Origin: Mimosa pudica
Taxonomy: Eukaryota > Streptophyta > Magnoliopsida > Fabales > Fabaceae
NCBI GenBank assembly: GCA_029929735.1
Contig: JAKELP010000041.1
Coordinates: 4,339,001-4,403,000 of the forward strand
Length of the DNA: 64,000 nucleotides
Direction: 5' to 3'
Shown here: positions 22,048 through 33,300 of the stretch, piece by piece
Layout: the number at the start of each line of letters is the position of its first letter
How positions within the stretch are numbered: the stretch's first letter is position 1
Notes under the pieces: generated by a model
What the model was told of the DNA's origin: nothing
What the model saw: only the letters and a program-made list of their open reading frames with translations
Databases searched by the model: none
Position numbers and translations under genes: made by a program

Positions 22048-22329
22048 TTCCCGGCAAAACTCGCCGGGAAATCACCACCTTTCTCGCCGGAGACTCCAAA
22101 AATCCCTCCTTTCACCAAAATAACAAAAACCCATCTCCCAAAAACATCACCCCACCATATTCCTCCTTTCAAAGTAGAGAATAAATAATTTCCCGGCAAA
22201 ACTCGCCGGAAAGTCACCACCTTTGTCGCCGGAGACACCAAAAATCCCTCCTTTCACCAAAACAAAAGAAACCCATCTCCCAAAAACACCTCCCCATCGT
22301 ATTCCTCCTTTCAAAGTAGAGAATAAATA
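22048..22329 (+). repeat. Two-copy 141-bp tandem duplication in the hexokinase-like 5' leader
   Basis: Copies at 22048-22188 and 22189-22329 are adjacent and differ at only a few bases. Each begins TTTCCCGGCAAAACTCGCCGG, an inverted repeat able to form a CCGGC/GCCGG hairpin, and ends GTAGAGAATAAATAA. The pair sits 132 bases upstream of the start codon, in the likely leader or core promoter, so it may double a translational or transcriptional control segment. Confidence 0.9.
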
Positions 22330-22461
22330 AAAAATCAGAGTGTTTTTTTGTGTTGTGTTGAGGTGATTGGGTTGGTGGGGGTGCATGTTAAAACGGCGAG
22401 GTTTAAGTGGGGGGAGGAGACGGCGGCGTATGAGGAAGAGGGGTTGATTTTGAGGGGTATT

Positions 22462-25400
22462 ATGGGGAGAGTGATGGTGGGGGTGGCGGCGGCGGTGGCG
22501 GCGGCGGCGGTGGGGGTGGCGGCGGTGGCGGTGGGGAGGAGGGTTCGGAGGAGGAGGGAGTGGGGGAGGGTGGTGGGGGTGATGAGGGAAGTGGAGGAAG
22601 GGTGTGACAGCAATGTGATGAGGCTGAAGCAGGTGGTTGATGCCATGGCTGTTGAGATGCACGCTGGCTTGGCCTCTGAAGGTGGCTCCAAGCTCAAAAT
22701 GTTGCTCACTTATGTGGATACTCTCCCCAATGGGTAATCATAATCATACACCCCTTTTTACTAATTCATAATAATTATCTTCATAATCTTGCTTATATGT
22801 GCTAATGGGTAATTATTCATGTGTATTTGGCTTTTTGTTGCTCACATTTGTTGATACTCTCCCCAATGGGTAATCATTCATGCCTTTTTACTAATTAATT
22901 AATTGGCTTATGTTGATAATCTTGCTAATGTGTAATTATTCATGTGTATTTGGCTTATTGTTACTCACATTTGTTGATAATCTTTCTAATGAGTAATCAT
23001 TGATGACTTTTTACTAATTAATTAATTGGCTTATGTTGATGATCTTGCTAATGTGTAATTGTTCATGTGTATTTGGGTTTTTGTTACTCATATTTGTTGA
23101 TATTTTTTACTCATTTGTTGGCTTATATTGATGATGTGTCAGTTGATTACTGCTTAATTGGCTTATTGTTACTCGTATATGTTGATAATCTTTCTGATTG
23201 GTTTTTTGCATTTGTTTCTGTGTGTCCTAAGGCTACTCTATTTCTGGGGTGGGATAAATTTATGTGCTTTTAATGTTCACATTGTGGGTTGATGGTTTTT
23301 TTAAAAAAGCAGATTTCGTTTTTGTGCTATGTTTCCAGTCGTATCGGAAGTGTTTCACAGTTTATTTATGGGTTGGAGTGATCATGATTGCATACGTTGT
23401 TAATCTTCTTGAGGGGCTATAATTCTTGTCTTTTTTTCCCTTATTTATTGGGTTATTGTGTCATTGTGTGGCATTTGATAATTTGACTGTTGTATGGCAT
23501 TGATGATTTGGTTGCTTGGTTTCTGTTGGAAGATAGTAGTTTTGTTTTGCCGTTGATGATTTTGTTCATTAATGCTGTGGTTTTTTAAATTTTTTCCGTG
23601 TTTCCTAAGCCCTCTCTTTTTTTGATACATAGGAAATAAATTCCTAAGCCCTCTCTATTTCTGGAGTGGGTTGAATTTATGTGTTTTTAATGTTCACATT
23701 ATAAATTCTATAGTCTTTTTATATCAGATTTTATTTTCATATTCTGTTTCCGCTTGTATCGTAGGCAATTCACTGTTTATCAAAATGCAAGAGCAATTAT
23801 AATTACATTGAAGATTGTTTTTGCCTTTTTTGGGTAAATCTGTTTTATTGCATCATATTACCTTGTTTACGTAGGAGCATTAGGAATTGACATGCCTTGG
23901 CATGCCCTTCTATCATGATTATGGAGCCATGCTGTTACATAGATTATTCCATACCTGTGCCTTTGATAATTTAATGGGTTGTTAGATACAGCAGTGATAC
24001 GCATGTTTCTCTTCTATCAGGGCTGAGAGAGGAACATATTATGCACTAGATCTTGGGGGAACATATTTTAGGGTTTTGCGGGTCCATTTAGGTGGTCAAC
24101 GCTCTCCTGCTTTCGAACATGAAGTAGAAAGACAACCTATCCCCCAACATCTGATGACCGGCACAAGTGAGGTGACTAAAATTTCTCCTAAAAATTGTCC
24201 TCACTGTCTGTTCTTTGTTTCCTTCTGGAATGCAGATGGTTGATTGATTTTACTGTTTGCAGGACCTCTTTGATTTCATTGCTTCTTCATTAAAGGAATT
24301 CATTGACAAAGAAGATGACTCTGAGTTTTCAATGGGCCGGAGAAGGGAACTTGGATTTACATTTTCTTATCCAGTGAAACAAATGTCGGTTTCATCTGGC
24401 ATTTTAATAAAATGGACCAAAGGATTTTCAATTGCAGATATGGTTAGTCTTTGGAATTTCGAGTAGTTTCCGTGTTCAATGCTAAATAACTATCTATTTA
24501 AAAAAATGCAATGAGTTGTAACTTATTGACTGGTGTGAAATTTTAAGCAATATATGTGGTTGTTGTCAGGTAGGGCGAGATGTAGCTGAATGTTTACAAG
24601 AAGCATTAATGCGAAAAGGCATAGATGTGAAGGTGGCTGCCCTGGTAAGGAAATAATTTTATTGTGCCAAAATTATACTCCCTCCGGTCCTAAATATAGG
24701 ACCTAGATAACTTTTTTTGGGGAGATTAAGGAAGGCTTAAGTTTAGATGTCTTTCCAATAAAACCCTTCCTTAATTAGTTTGATTACTTAGTAGCCCTTC
24801 CTCCCCTATTATTAAGGAGTTGTTAAGAAGAAGGGTAATTTAGGAAAAAGGTGACCAAAAATGTATCGAAGTCTTATATTTAGGACCAAAATGAAATCTC
24901 TATCTAGGTCCTATATTTAGGACCGGAGGGAGTATTTAAGGAATGTTATCCTACAACGGTCAAATGTGCTATATCTTATATGTAAGTGTGAGCCATTAGC
25001 TCTCTTACCATATGTGCTGCTGCTCTTTGTGTTTTGCTGGTTTATTCCCACATTTTCCGTACAGAGATATCTCAATGACACATGAAACCAAAATTTCCTA
25101 TCAATGAGATTCAGAAGATCAATCATGGCGTCTTGACCAATTGATAAAGAACAGTTTTATTCATATTTGTGGTAGTTAGTTGTAGCTTTGGACCTGGTTT
25201 CCTTCTTTGTGTGGTTTGGAAACTTTGGTTTATGGGAATATGTTGGGTTACTCAGATTATGGGAAAGCAAAATTTCCTATCAATGAGATTCAGACATGTT
25301 TCATGTTATGCAAAGAGGTTATCACCTATCACCTTGTGATTTGAGCTGGTTATGGTGTTCTTTGTTACCTTCCAAAACTAAAAAACGCATATAATAACCA

Positions 25401-27612
25401 TTCCCTTGTAATGAGATGTCTTTGGTATCTTTTTTTCAAGGGACCTTTTGCATGTCTACCTTGGCTTTAGGTCTTAAACCAAGTAAATCCTAGAAGGAAA
25501 TATGTAAGGCAAGTTTAATTATGGATTATTTAATCATTAGTTCAGTACTATTTAATTAATATTTGGATCTCTAGAAGTAAAATTTGCACTGATCAGCTGT
25601 CGCTTGCAGACACATCTGGATGTGATGCTTTAGACAATACTTTGATATTTTTTGGGCAGTAATTGTGGTTAACTCGGAAGAGTAAAATTGACTGTGTTGA
25701 ATTATTTTTTCTTGATTTAGAGGTTGGGTGGGAAAATTTCTACAAATGGTATCTGTGTAAATGCATGTCAAAAAATGGAATAATATATTTTAATGTGCCT
25801 CTGGTTTGAATTCAGATGGAAATGCAAATACATTTATTTCTTGGCAATAATAATTTTAGCATTATAGCTTGTGCTCATAATTATGTAACATTACTTCTTA
25901 AATCTACCCTAAGTGTGATTTGCACAATCTTTCTATGAGCGGATGGCCAGATTCAGCCTCCTGAGCAATGCACTTGTTTACATTCACACTAAGTGTTCAT
26001 TTCAAATAGGTTAATGATACTGTGGGGACATTAGCACTTGGACATTATCATGACGTGGATACTGTTGCTGCAATTATAATTGGAACTGGTACTAATGCCT
26101 GTTATGTGGAACGAGCAGATGCTCTTATCAAGTGTCAGGGTCTTCTTACAACATCTGGCTGCATGGTAACTCATTTTTCCTTTTATTGGTAATGTATGAA
26201 TGCTCAATTAATTATTTTGCTGAGTTGTTTCAAACCCGTTTTTTTTTTGGCAAAATCCTACCAATTCTTCAGGTTGTCAATATGGAATGGGGAAATTTTT
26301 GGTCTTCGCACCTGCCGAGAACTTCTTTTGACATTGATTTAGATGCGGAGAGCCCAAATCCAAATGACCAGGTTAGATTTTGGCTTTTTTTATTACCTTG
26401 TTTTGCCATGTAATTTTACTAAAAGTTTGGAGATTTCTGTGCAGGGTTTTGAGAAAATGATATCAGGAATGTATCTTGGTGATATTGTGAGGAGGGTCAT
26501 ACTCAGGATATTACTAGAGACAAATATGTTTGGACCAGTCTCGTCCAAGCTTTCAATGCCTTTCATTTTGAGGTTTGTACTATATCTCAATGACACACCT
26601 CTGTGTTAATCAATTCTAGTAGTTAAAAGATTCTATTATGTAATTAACATGACCCTTCCATTAGTTGCCCTTGGCCAGTTAAGTTGATATGGATTTGGGG
26701 AGGATGTGTATACCATTGGCTGCACACATATATGTTGCGTAACAAATATGACTTTAGTTTGTCTCTGATTTTCATTTATTATCAAGCTGTCATTTTGATC
26801 CTAGCTCTTGAATAACTTGTCTGAATCAGCTAGTATTTTTGTGGGTATCTTCTTGACATTATGTTGTGTAACAAACATGTGAGCTAAGGAGATAAATGGG
26901 CAAATGGATAAGTATTTTAACCTATGGCTTTTGCTGAGGTGACATATGAAAGCGAAATTTTTTTATTTTAGTTCTTAATGCTGTGGGATCAATTCTTCTC
27001 TCATAATATCTCTTTCCTAAATTCAAATCTCAACGGTATCATATCTTGATGGTATATCAGGACTCCTATGATGGCTGCCATGCATGAGGATGATTCTCAA
27101 GACCTGAAAGAAGTGGCAAGAATCCTTACAGACGTCCTTGAGGTATAAACATCTCATTCATGGTCACAAAAATGAGTGATTTTCTTCAAGTTCTGATTAT
27201 CATTTATTGGGGTGGATTCCTATTTCAGATTCCCGATGTTCCTCTTAAGCTACGGAAGGTCGTGGTGAAGGTCTGTGACGTGGTAACCCGTAGAGCTGCC
27301 CGTTTGGCAGCTGCGGGTATCATTGGCATCTTGAAGAAGATTGGTAGGGATGGAAGCGGTGGCATCACCGGTTTCCGGAACAGAAGTGACTCGAAAATCA
27401 AAAGGTCAGTTGTGGCCATTGAAGGAGGTTTGTATACCAGCTATACCTTATTTAGGGAGTATTTGCATGAAGGGTTGAATGATATATTGGGAGAAGATGT
27501 TGCCAAGCATGTAATTCTTAAAGTCACTGAAGATGGTTCAGGCATTGGAGCAGCATTGCTTGCTGCTTCATATTCATCCTACAATGTGGATAGGACGGTA
27601 CAGATGCTATAA
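22462..27612 (+). CDS. HKL1: Hexokinase-like protein (HKL1 type, probably non-catalytic)
   Basis: Nine exons: 22462-22733, 24021-24171, 24263-24442, 24570-24644, 26010-26165, 26273-26371, 26445-26572, 27061-27142, 27229-27612; all GT-AG, phases consistent, 508 residues. The N-terminus (MGRVMVGVAAAVA...) is a hydrophobic anchor followed by an Arg cluster, as in type B plant hexokinases of the mitochondrial outer membrane. Present are LASEGGSKLKML, WTKGFS, VNDTVG (Asp229), GTGTNA (251-256) and NMEWGNFW. HKL-type changes are Tyr106 where active enzymes have Asn (DLGGTYFRV), Cys277 for the usual Glu (SGCM), Glu-Gly-Gly for Asp-Gly-Gly in the C-terminal ATP region, and an insertion after KKIGRDGSGG. 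Arabidopsis HKL1 shares these and lacks measurable glucose phosphorylation, acting in growth control. The ATG is the first Met of the open frame. Intron 1 holds a tandem array and intron 4 a MITE. Confidence 0.95.
22701..23110 (+). repeat. Tandem array spanning exon 1 end and intron 1 of the hexokinase-like gene
   Basis: Copies begin (GTTGCTCAC or GTTACTCA) at 22701, 22837, 22960 and 23083, spaced 136, 123 and 123 bases. The first copy includes the last 33 bases of exon 1 and the true donor (GT at 22734). The second repeats ACTCTCCCCAATGG followed by GTAATCAT almost exactly, giving a decoy donor at 22870. Later copies have decayed donors (AGTAATCAT at 22992). Confidence 0.88.
24678..24932. 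mobile_element. Mariner/Stowaway MITE 5 in hexokinase-like intron 4
   Basis: CTCCCTCCGGTCCTAAATAT and ATATTTAGGACCGGAGGGAG ends with flanking TA. It lies 33 bases downstream of the exon-4 donor. It shares its interior with the MITE at 48265-48521. Confidence 0.9.
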
Positions 27613-30324
27613 GTATATATAATATATCATGCATATATATATTCATATAGCCCTGTAAATCGGAATGCGTTTCATATCAATTATCTCTGTACAAAGGGAG
27701 GTTCTTTCTATTCTTTGTCCTAATGGTGTCTTCATTGATATAATTTTATTCTTGCTTTGTTGTTTACATTGGTGTTCTTTTTACTGGATAATTGTTTCAA
27801 ATGGATTGATCTCCTGTATTAGTTGAGATCGTTTGCATGTAAACAAAAGCAATTGGGAGTGCTCAGTGACTGACTTTTAAACTTGGAAATTCATTAATAT
27901 TAATATATATTCCTTTCTCCAAGTTTTCATTTGGTCCACAAACTACATGCATTGTTTTGTTTTACACTGAAAAGTGAAAACTATTAAAATAATGGTTTGA
28001 TTGAAGCAAGTGTTCCCAACATGACAGTTGTTTAGGTACCGACAATCATTATGTTGTTAGGCAGCTAGGCTGGCCTAGGTTCATGTGTTTTGTTTTTCAA
28101 GAAAGGCTTAGGGTCAATTAATTCATTTAAAAATAAGAAATGATTATGATTGAATATGTCAAATTGATACGGGAATTTATTACTTTTGGAATAAAATGGA
28201 ATAATACCTGAACGTAAAAAAAGGTTTGACAATTTAATTCATTTTCTTCAGATATTTTTTATATAATATCATCATAGAAGAAAATCTAAAATTCAAAATA
28301 AGATCGAATTTTGAACTATAAACATAAACACAGAAATTAAAGAATAATTGTATCAAAATAATTTAAAGAATAAAAAATTTTCAATTAAACTAAAGATGGA
28401 AATTAAATTAAATTTAGTAATGAAAAAGTTTTGGTACACGTCTAATTTAACAATACCAACCCTCAACCTGCACTAAAAAACCACTGAGATTTAGAGGGAA
28501 GTAGGCAATCAAAGATGTAATGAAAATAGACTTTTGTGATGTGGGGTTTAGGAGACATTAATGAAGATTGAATTTGTGAAATTGATATTCAATCAATCAA
28601 GTTGAAGGAAGAGAGAGAAAAAGAGGGTATGATGAAAATCAAATGGAAGGAGACAAAGATTATGATATGATGATGACAGAGAAAGCAAAAAAAGGGCGGC
28701 TATGACAGTGAGAGTATGATACTGATAGCTACATTCAACTTTCAACACACCAAAAGCAAGTTATTTTGTGAAGGACAAAGAGTCAAATAGTTGTTACATA
28801 AAACTCACAACAATTCATTTTCACTTTTTAACGTTAATTTTGAAGCATTTGCTTTGACCCCTCTTCTTTCCACCACAATTACTACTTCCTTTTCCTTTCT
28901 TTTGTGATGTGATGCGGTTTGTTTTGATGTGGTTTGTTGTGCTGTGTCCTTCACTGCTTTTACCTCCCTAATTTTATTTTATTTTATTAATGAAGTTACC
29001 TACTTACCTCCTCCTGACATCCCCACCTGACGTATATAATGGCATCAGCAGCATTTATATAAATACTATACTCGTACTACTTTTCAATATTTATAGCTTG
29101 TAGCTTATACTGTATACTCTCCTCCGCATCAAAATTTGAATGGTTTTTTCCTACTTTACCTTTAACTCTCTTTCATATTTAGTAATGTTTATGTATTTCT
29201 CTTAAAAGTATCATGACAAATATGGGCAATATTGGAAAAGAAGCATTAACTCCAGACACCTAACTAACATTAAATGTTTTCTTAAGAAGCGTTTTTCTGG
29301 CGGCTGAATCTTATATTAGGACCTGATGGAGTATTTTACAAAAAAAAAATTTGATACTAAATAAAAATCATGTTAAAAATTTTGTCCTTTGTGTTCCGCA
29401 AGCTATCACTTCCTATAATCATTTTGAATAACAATTATGGCAAAAGAACACTAAAATAATAATATTGGTAAAATGTGCCATTCTGCACTTTTCTAGTTAC
29501 GGAATTACCCTTTAACATCTTGGAAAAGGCTAATAATTCTTTTTTACTTTCAGTCAAACAAAAGGCCAACAATTAATCAAAAGTGAAAAAAGTCTTCCTT
29601 TAATACTTTTACTTTAGATAAAAGATGTTTTTAGTTTGAATTTTCAGTAATATAAAAGTTTAAAACCCATCTCAAGCATAAAAAAATTATTAAATGAGAA
29701 TGATAGATATATACTTTCTAAATTTTAAAATCTCAAGTAGTTGAATATCAACTGTTAATATATATACCCAACAACTTAATATCTTTACTTAGTTAAATAC
29801 ATCTGTATTGTTAGACCAAAAATATAAAATAAAGTAAAATAGAATCACCTACATGAGATTTTGATATTCAAAAGGTATGTTTAGGTAATTTTTAAACTCC
29901 AAAAGAAGAAAAAAAAACTCTAATCGCCACATCCCATGCCAACATTATTACTAGAACTAGCTGCGGCCATGTGCTTCAATCATAATCATATCCAATTGCA
30001 GCCGCATCTTCAAGATACATTGACCCAAAAAAGGCTTTAAAAAGAAACAAGACAAAAGAAAAGGCGAATCCAATGCATTTTAAGTTGTACAATTAATCAT
30101 AGGCTAATTTGACTGTAAGGACACTATTGCTTTCTTACAATCCAAACAAGAGACTGCTTTTCTAATGATACAAGTACTAAATTATTGAGATCAAAATCTC
30201 TCTCAAACTACTCAAATCTAAACACTAAATAAGTAATAAATAAGCATGACAATTGAAGTTGTTGATAATATTACATAATAATATGCATTCATGCTTCTTA
30301 GATACTACATAAACTCAACTAGCT
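27613..30324. other. Convergent intergenic space, HKL1 to BIO2
   Basis: About 2.7 kb between the stop codons of two convergent genes. It must contain both 3' untranslated regions; polyadenylation sites were not resolved. A degenerate MITE lies at 29117-29331. A TATA-like ACGTATATAATGG near 29032 has no recognisable downstream gene. Confidence 0.5.
29117..29331. mobile_element. Degenerate mariner-type MITE related to 59476-59762
   Basis: In reverse orientation it shares long blocks with the element at 59476, for example ACATTAAATGTTTTCTTAAG and ACTCTCTTTCATATTTA. Ends CTCTCCTCCGCATC and AGGACCTGATGGAG lie next to TA. Confidence 0.6.
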
Positions 30325-33300
30325 CTAGGAGGAGACAGCTTCCTTACAGTCATCTATTTCAGTGGTTTCATCTTCATCAAAGCTTGGTGCTTTGGGGGTG
30401 AGTCCAAGAACTTTGAACATAAGTTGATCAGCATCAAAATCATTGTTAGGTGTAGTGAGCAGCTTTTCTCCTGTGAATATAGAATTGGCGCCAGCAAGAA
30501 AACACAGTGCTTGCTCAGCCATGGAGAACCTAACCCTTCCTGCCGACAACCTCACCATTGCTTTTGGCATGACGATACGAGCCGTCGCAATCATGCGAAT
30601 CATCTCCCATATCTCAACTGGCTGAAACCAAAATAAAAATGTGCATTTGTTAGAAGATTCTCAAGGGAAAGTTTGGTTTTTGAGCATCTTTTGATAATAA
30701 CACCGAGTATGGTTTAAAGGAATATGGACATTCCTTTGCCCAATCTGCTGTAGTTGGACCAAAAGTCACAGTTTTAAGACAAACACATTGCCTATGCATG
30801 ATAGAGAGTAATGGAAAGGAGGGAAAGGTTCAATCAATACATGTTCCTTGTTAGGGTTATTAATTTAGAAGTGGGGAATAGGACATTACAAACTATTCAT
30901 TCTTCAATCAACCTCCCCCAATTAGGGAGATTTTGAAGAAGCCAAACAAGGGAAGTGGAATTATCATTTGAGCATCATTTACCTCTTCCGTCTTCCATTC
31001 CATTTTCTTTGGATTACTTCCCTTCCTAACTTACCCTTATTTTCCGCAGTCATGAGGAGAAGGGCAAGTATCCAGAGAAAATGGAGCTGAAGCTATCCAT
31101 GCTTCCCTTACCTTTGTTTGAAGAAACCTTCTCCTTCGATAACCCCTAAACTAGGGTGACTTCGAATTATGAAGAAGGGATATATTCCTTTCATCAAACA
31201 GTTCTTAGATGGTGAGGTTTCAATGAAACTTTCCATTTGCCATTGTCTACCATCCAGACATACCCTTAATGATTGAACTCATTCAGATGCTTCACCTTGA
31301 TTGTTTTTAAAGCTACAGTATATGTTATATTTCTAAGTGGGTTTCAAATGCTCAGAAGCCCAGAATATGTTACATGGTACCTCTCTATCTAAATAGAAGT
31401 TTCATCATTGGAAATCCCAAATTTGTTTCGCTGTGCTGCTATAAAAGATAATTATATTCACCTTCTGCTCTTGAAGCGGGGTGCCCTTTACTGCAACAAG
31501 TGCATTAATAGGGACACTTTCTGGATGAGTGGGAAGTGTTGCCAATGTATGTAACAAACCTACACGATCCTCCTCTTCTTCTCCAAGCCCTATTATTCCT
31601 CCTGTAAAGAAACCTCAATTGCTCATCATTTTCTTTCCTCAAAGTTTAATCATCTTACTGCATAATATACAAAGTCACTATGAACGAAAATGGAAGTTCA
31701 TTATTTTGATGACATGCAATAAAAATAATAATTAAAATATAAAATCAACATAAAGGATGGAGCCTTAACAACCATTGGTAAGAACTGAAGTGTTGAGAGC
31801 AATTCAGTTGCAAGCTATGAAGAACTGATACATAAGCTATGGACAAAAAAATAACAGACACAAACACAAGACATACATATTGGCATCTGTATCTTACTCA
31901 AGAAGGAATATAAACTTCCCATCAAAATAGTTAAAAAGGGAAGCCATATACATAAATATATCACATATAACATCACAAAAATATGCCATTGAAGACGGGG
32001 CCATTCCTCTGCAAACAATCCACATGAATTTTATACAAAGTTATAATGCATTACCAGAACAAACATTTATCCCTGCATCACGAACAAACTCAAGCGTTTT
32101 CAGGCGTTCATCATATGTCCTTGTTGTGATGATGTTTGGATAATATTCCCTTGAAGTATCAAGATTATGATTATAGGCAGTAAGCCCTGCCTTCTTGAGT
32201 TCAGCAGCTTGCTCTTTCTCCAGCATACCAAGGGTGCAGCAGACCTCCATTCCCATTCCCCTAAAACAAGTGTCACCATTATGAATTTTGATTAAATAGG
32301 TAAGATATAATTCATATGCGAGAAATTACAAGTTGACCATCACAAAAGTGTAATTAAGAAGAATCATTAGAGCTGTAAAATATTCAGATTCACGCATGGC
32401 ATAACCTCACAGTTCTTGCCCTACATTATTTATACTGTTGAACCAAAAGAAGTTAGCAATGGAAACTAACTCCACAAAATAAAATGATGAAAAAAAGGAA
32501 GGACAGGATGCCTAAGCCGCAATTAGACAGTTTGAAATGCTTTATGGGACACTTAAGTGGGTTGATTCTTCCACCATGAACAGCCAGCTTTAAGGGGAGG
32601 ATTTTGCACACTACTTGACTTATCATATTATCAATCATTATCAAAGCTAGTTCCCAATAAAGAGCTTCTCTAACTGTATCTAACTATCAGGGAAGTCTAC
32701 TGAATTGTCACTTAGGATAGCCTGCAACACTTTGACTTTCCAAGGATAACCAATTAATGAGGACCAAATTAGTATGGGATGATTTGTAATGAGCATTCTA
32801 TTCAGGTCCAAAAAATGTCAGTGTTCCATGGATTTAAGTAGATTACTTCTCCTACTTCAGTAGCCAACTTCTGACTTTTGGGAGAAGCTTTCCACCCCAC
32901 TTCGCAATTGTGTTCACATCATAAAATAACCTAGTTTCTAAAGATAAACTAATAAGGATAAGTTAAATAAGATGTAAACTAAATAGAAATTTTACTTGAC
33001 TAATCAAGAAGGGCCGGCTTAACTCAATGGTAAGCTCGCTTGCCGTGTGGGTATGAGATCGTGGGTTCGAATCAGCTACTTTGCAAAAAGCAGGGGTTAG
33101 ACTGCCTAGTATATTACCTTCCCCAGCACTCCTACCAAGTGGGGACTAGAACTGAGTTGACCCCTTTTTTTACTTGACTAATCACTCCCTAAGCACCACC
33201 AAACAAGAACTTAAAGGGTGTTCGGTCGTGTCATTGGAAAAGTAGTAACAATATCACACATAGTATTAATAATATGCTTGTAATCATTACTTGAGTTCTA

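Noticed and set aside
22147..22709. Long minus-strand open frames rich in His, Pro and Thr opposite hexokinase-like exon 1
   Set aside because: They are shadows of the GC-rich GCG/GTG repeat coding strand and of the 141-bp duplication; no conserved peptide is present.
29020..29110. TATA-like ACGTATATAATGG possibly marking a new gene
   Set aside because: No open frame, hairpin or conserved segment follows it before the MITE at 29117; insufficient evidence.
30424..30636. Plus-strand open frames overlapping the last BIO2 exon
   Set aside because: They are antisense shadows of a highly conserved biotin synthase exon.
33007..33080. tRNA-like A and B boxes that could be a tRNA gene
   Set aside because: The acceptor stem does not close, the sequence continues into a 3' body and T tail, and it is flanked by a 17-base duplication; it is a SINE head.
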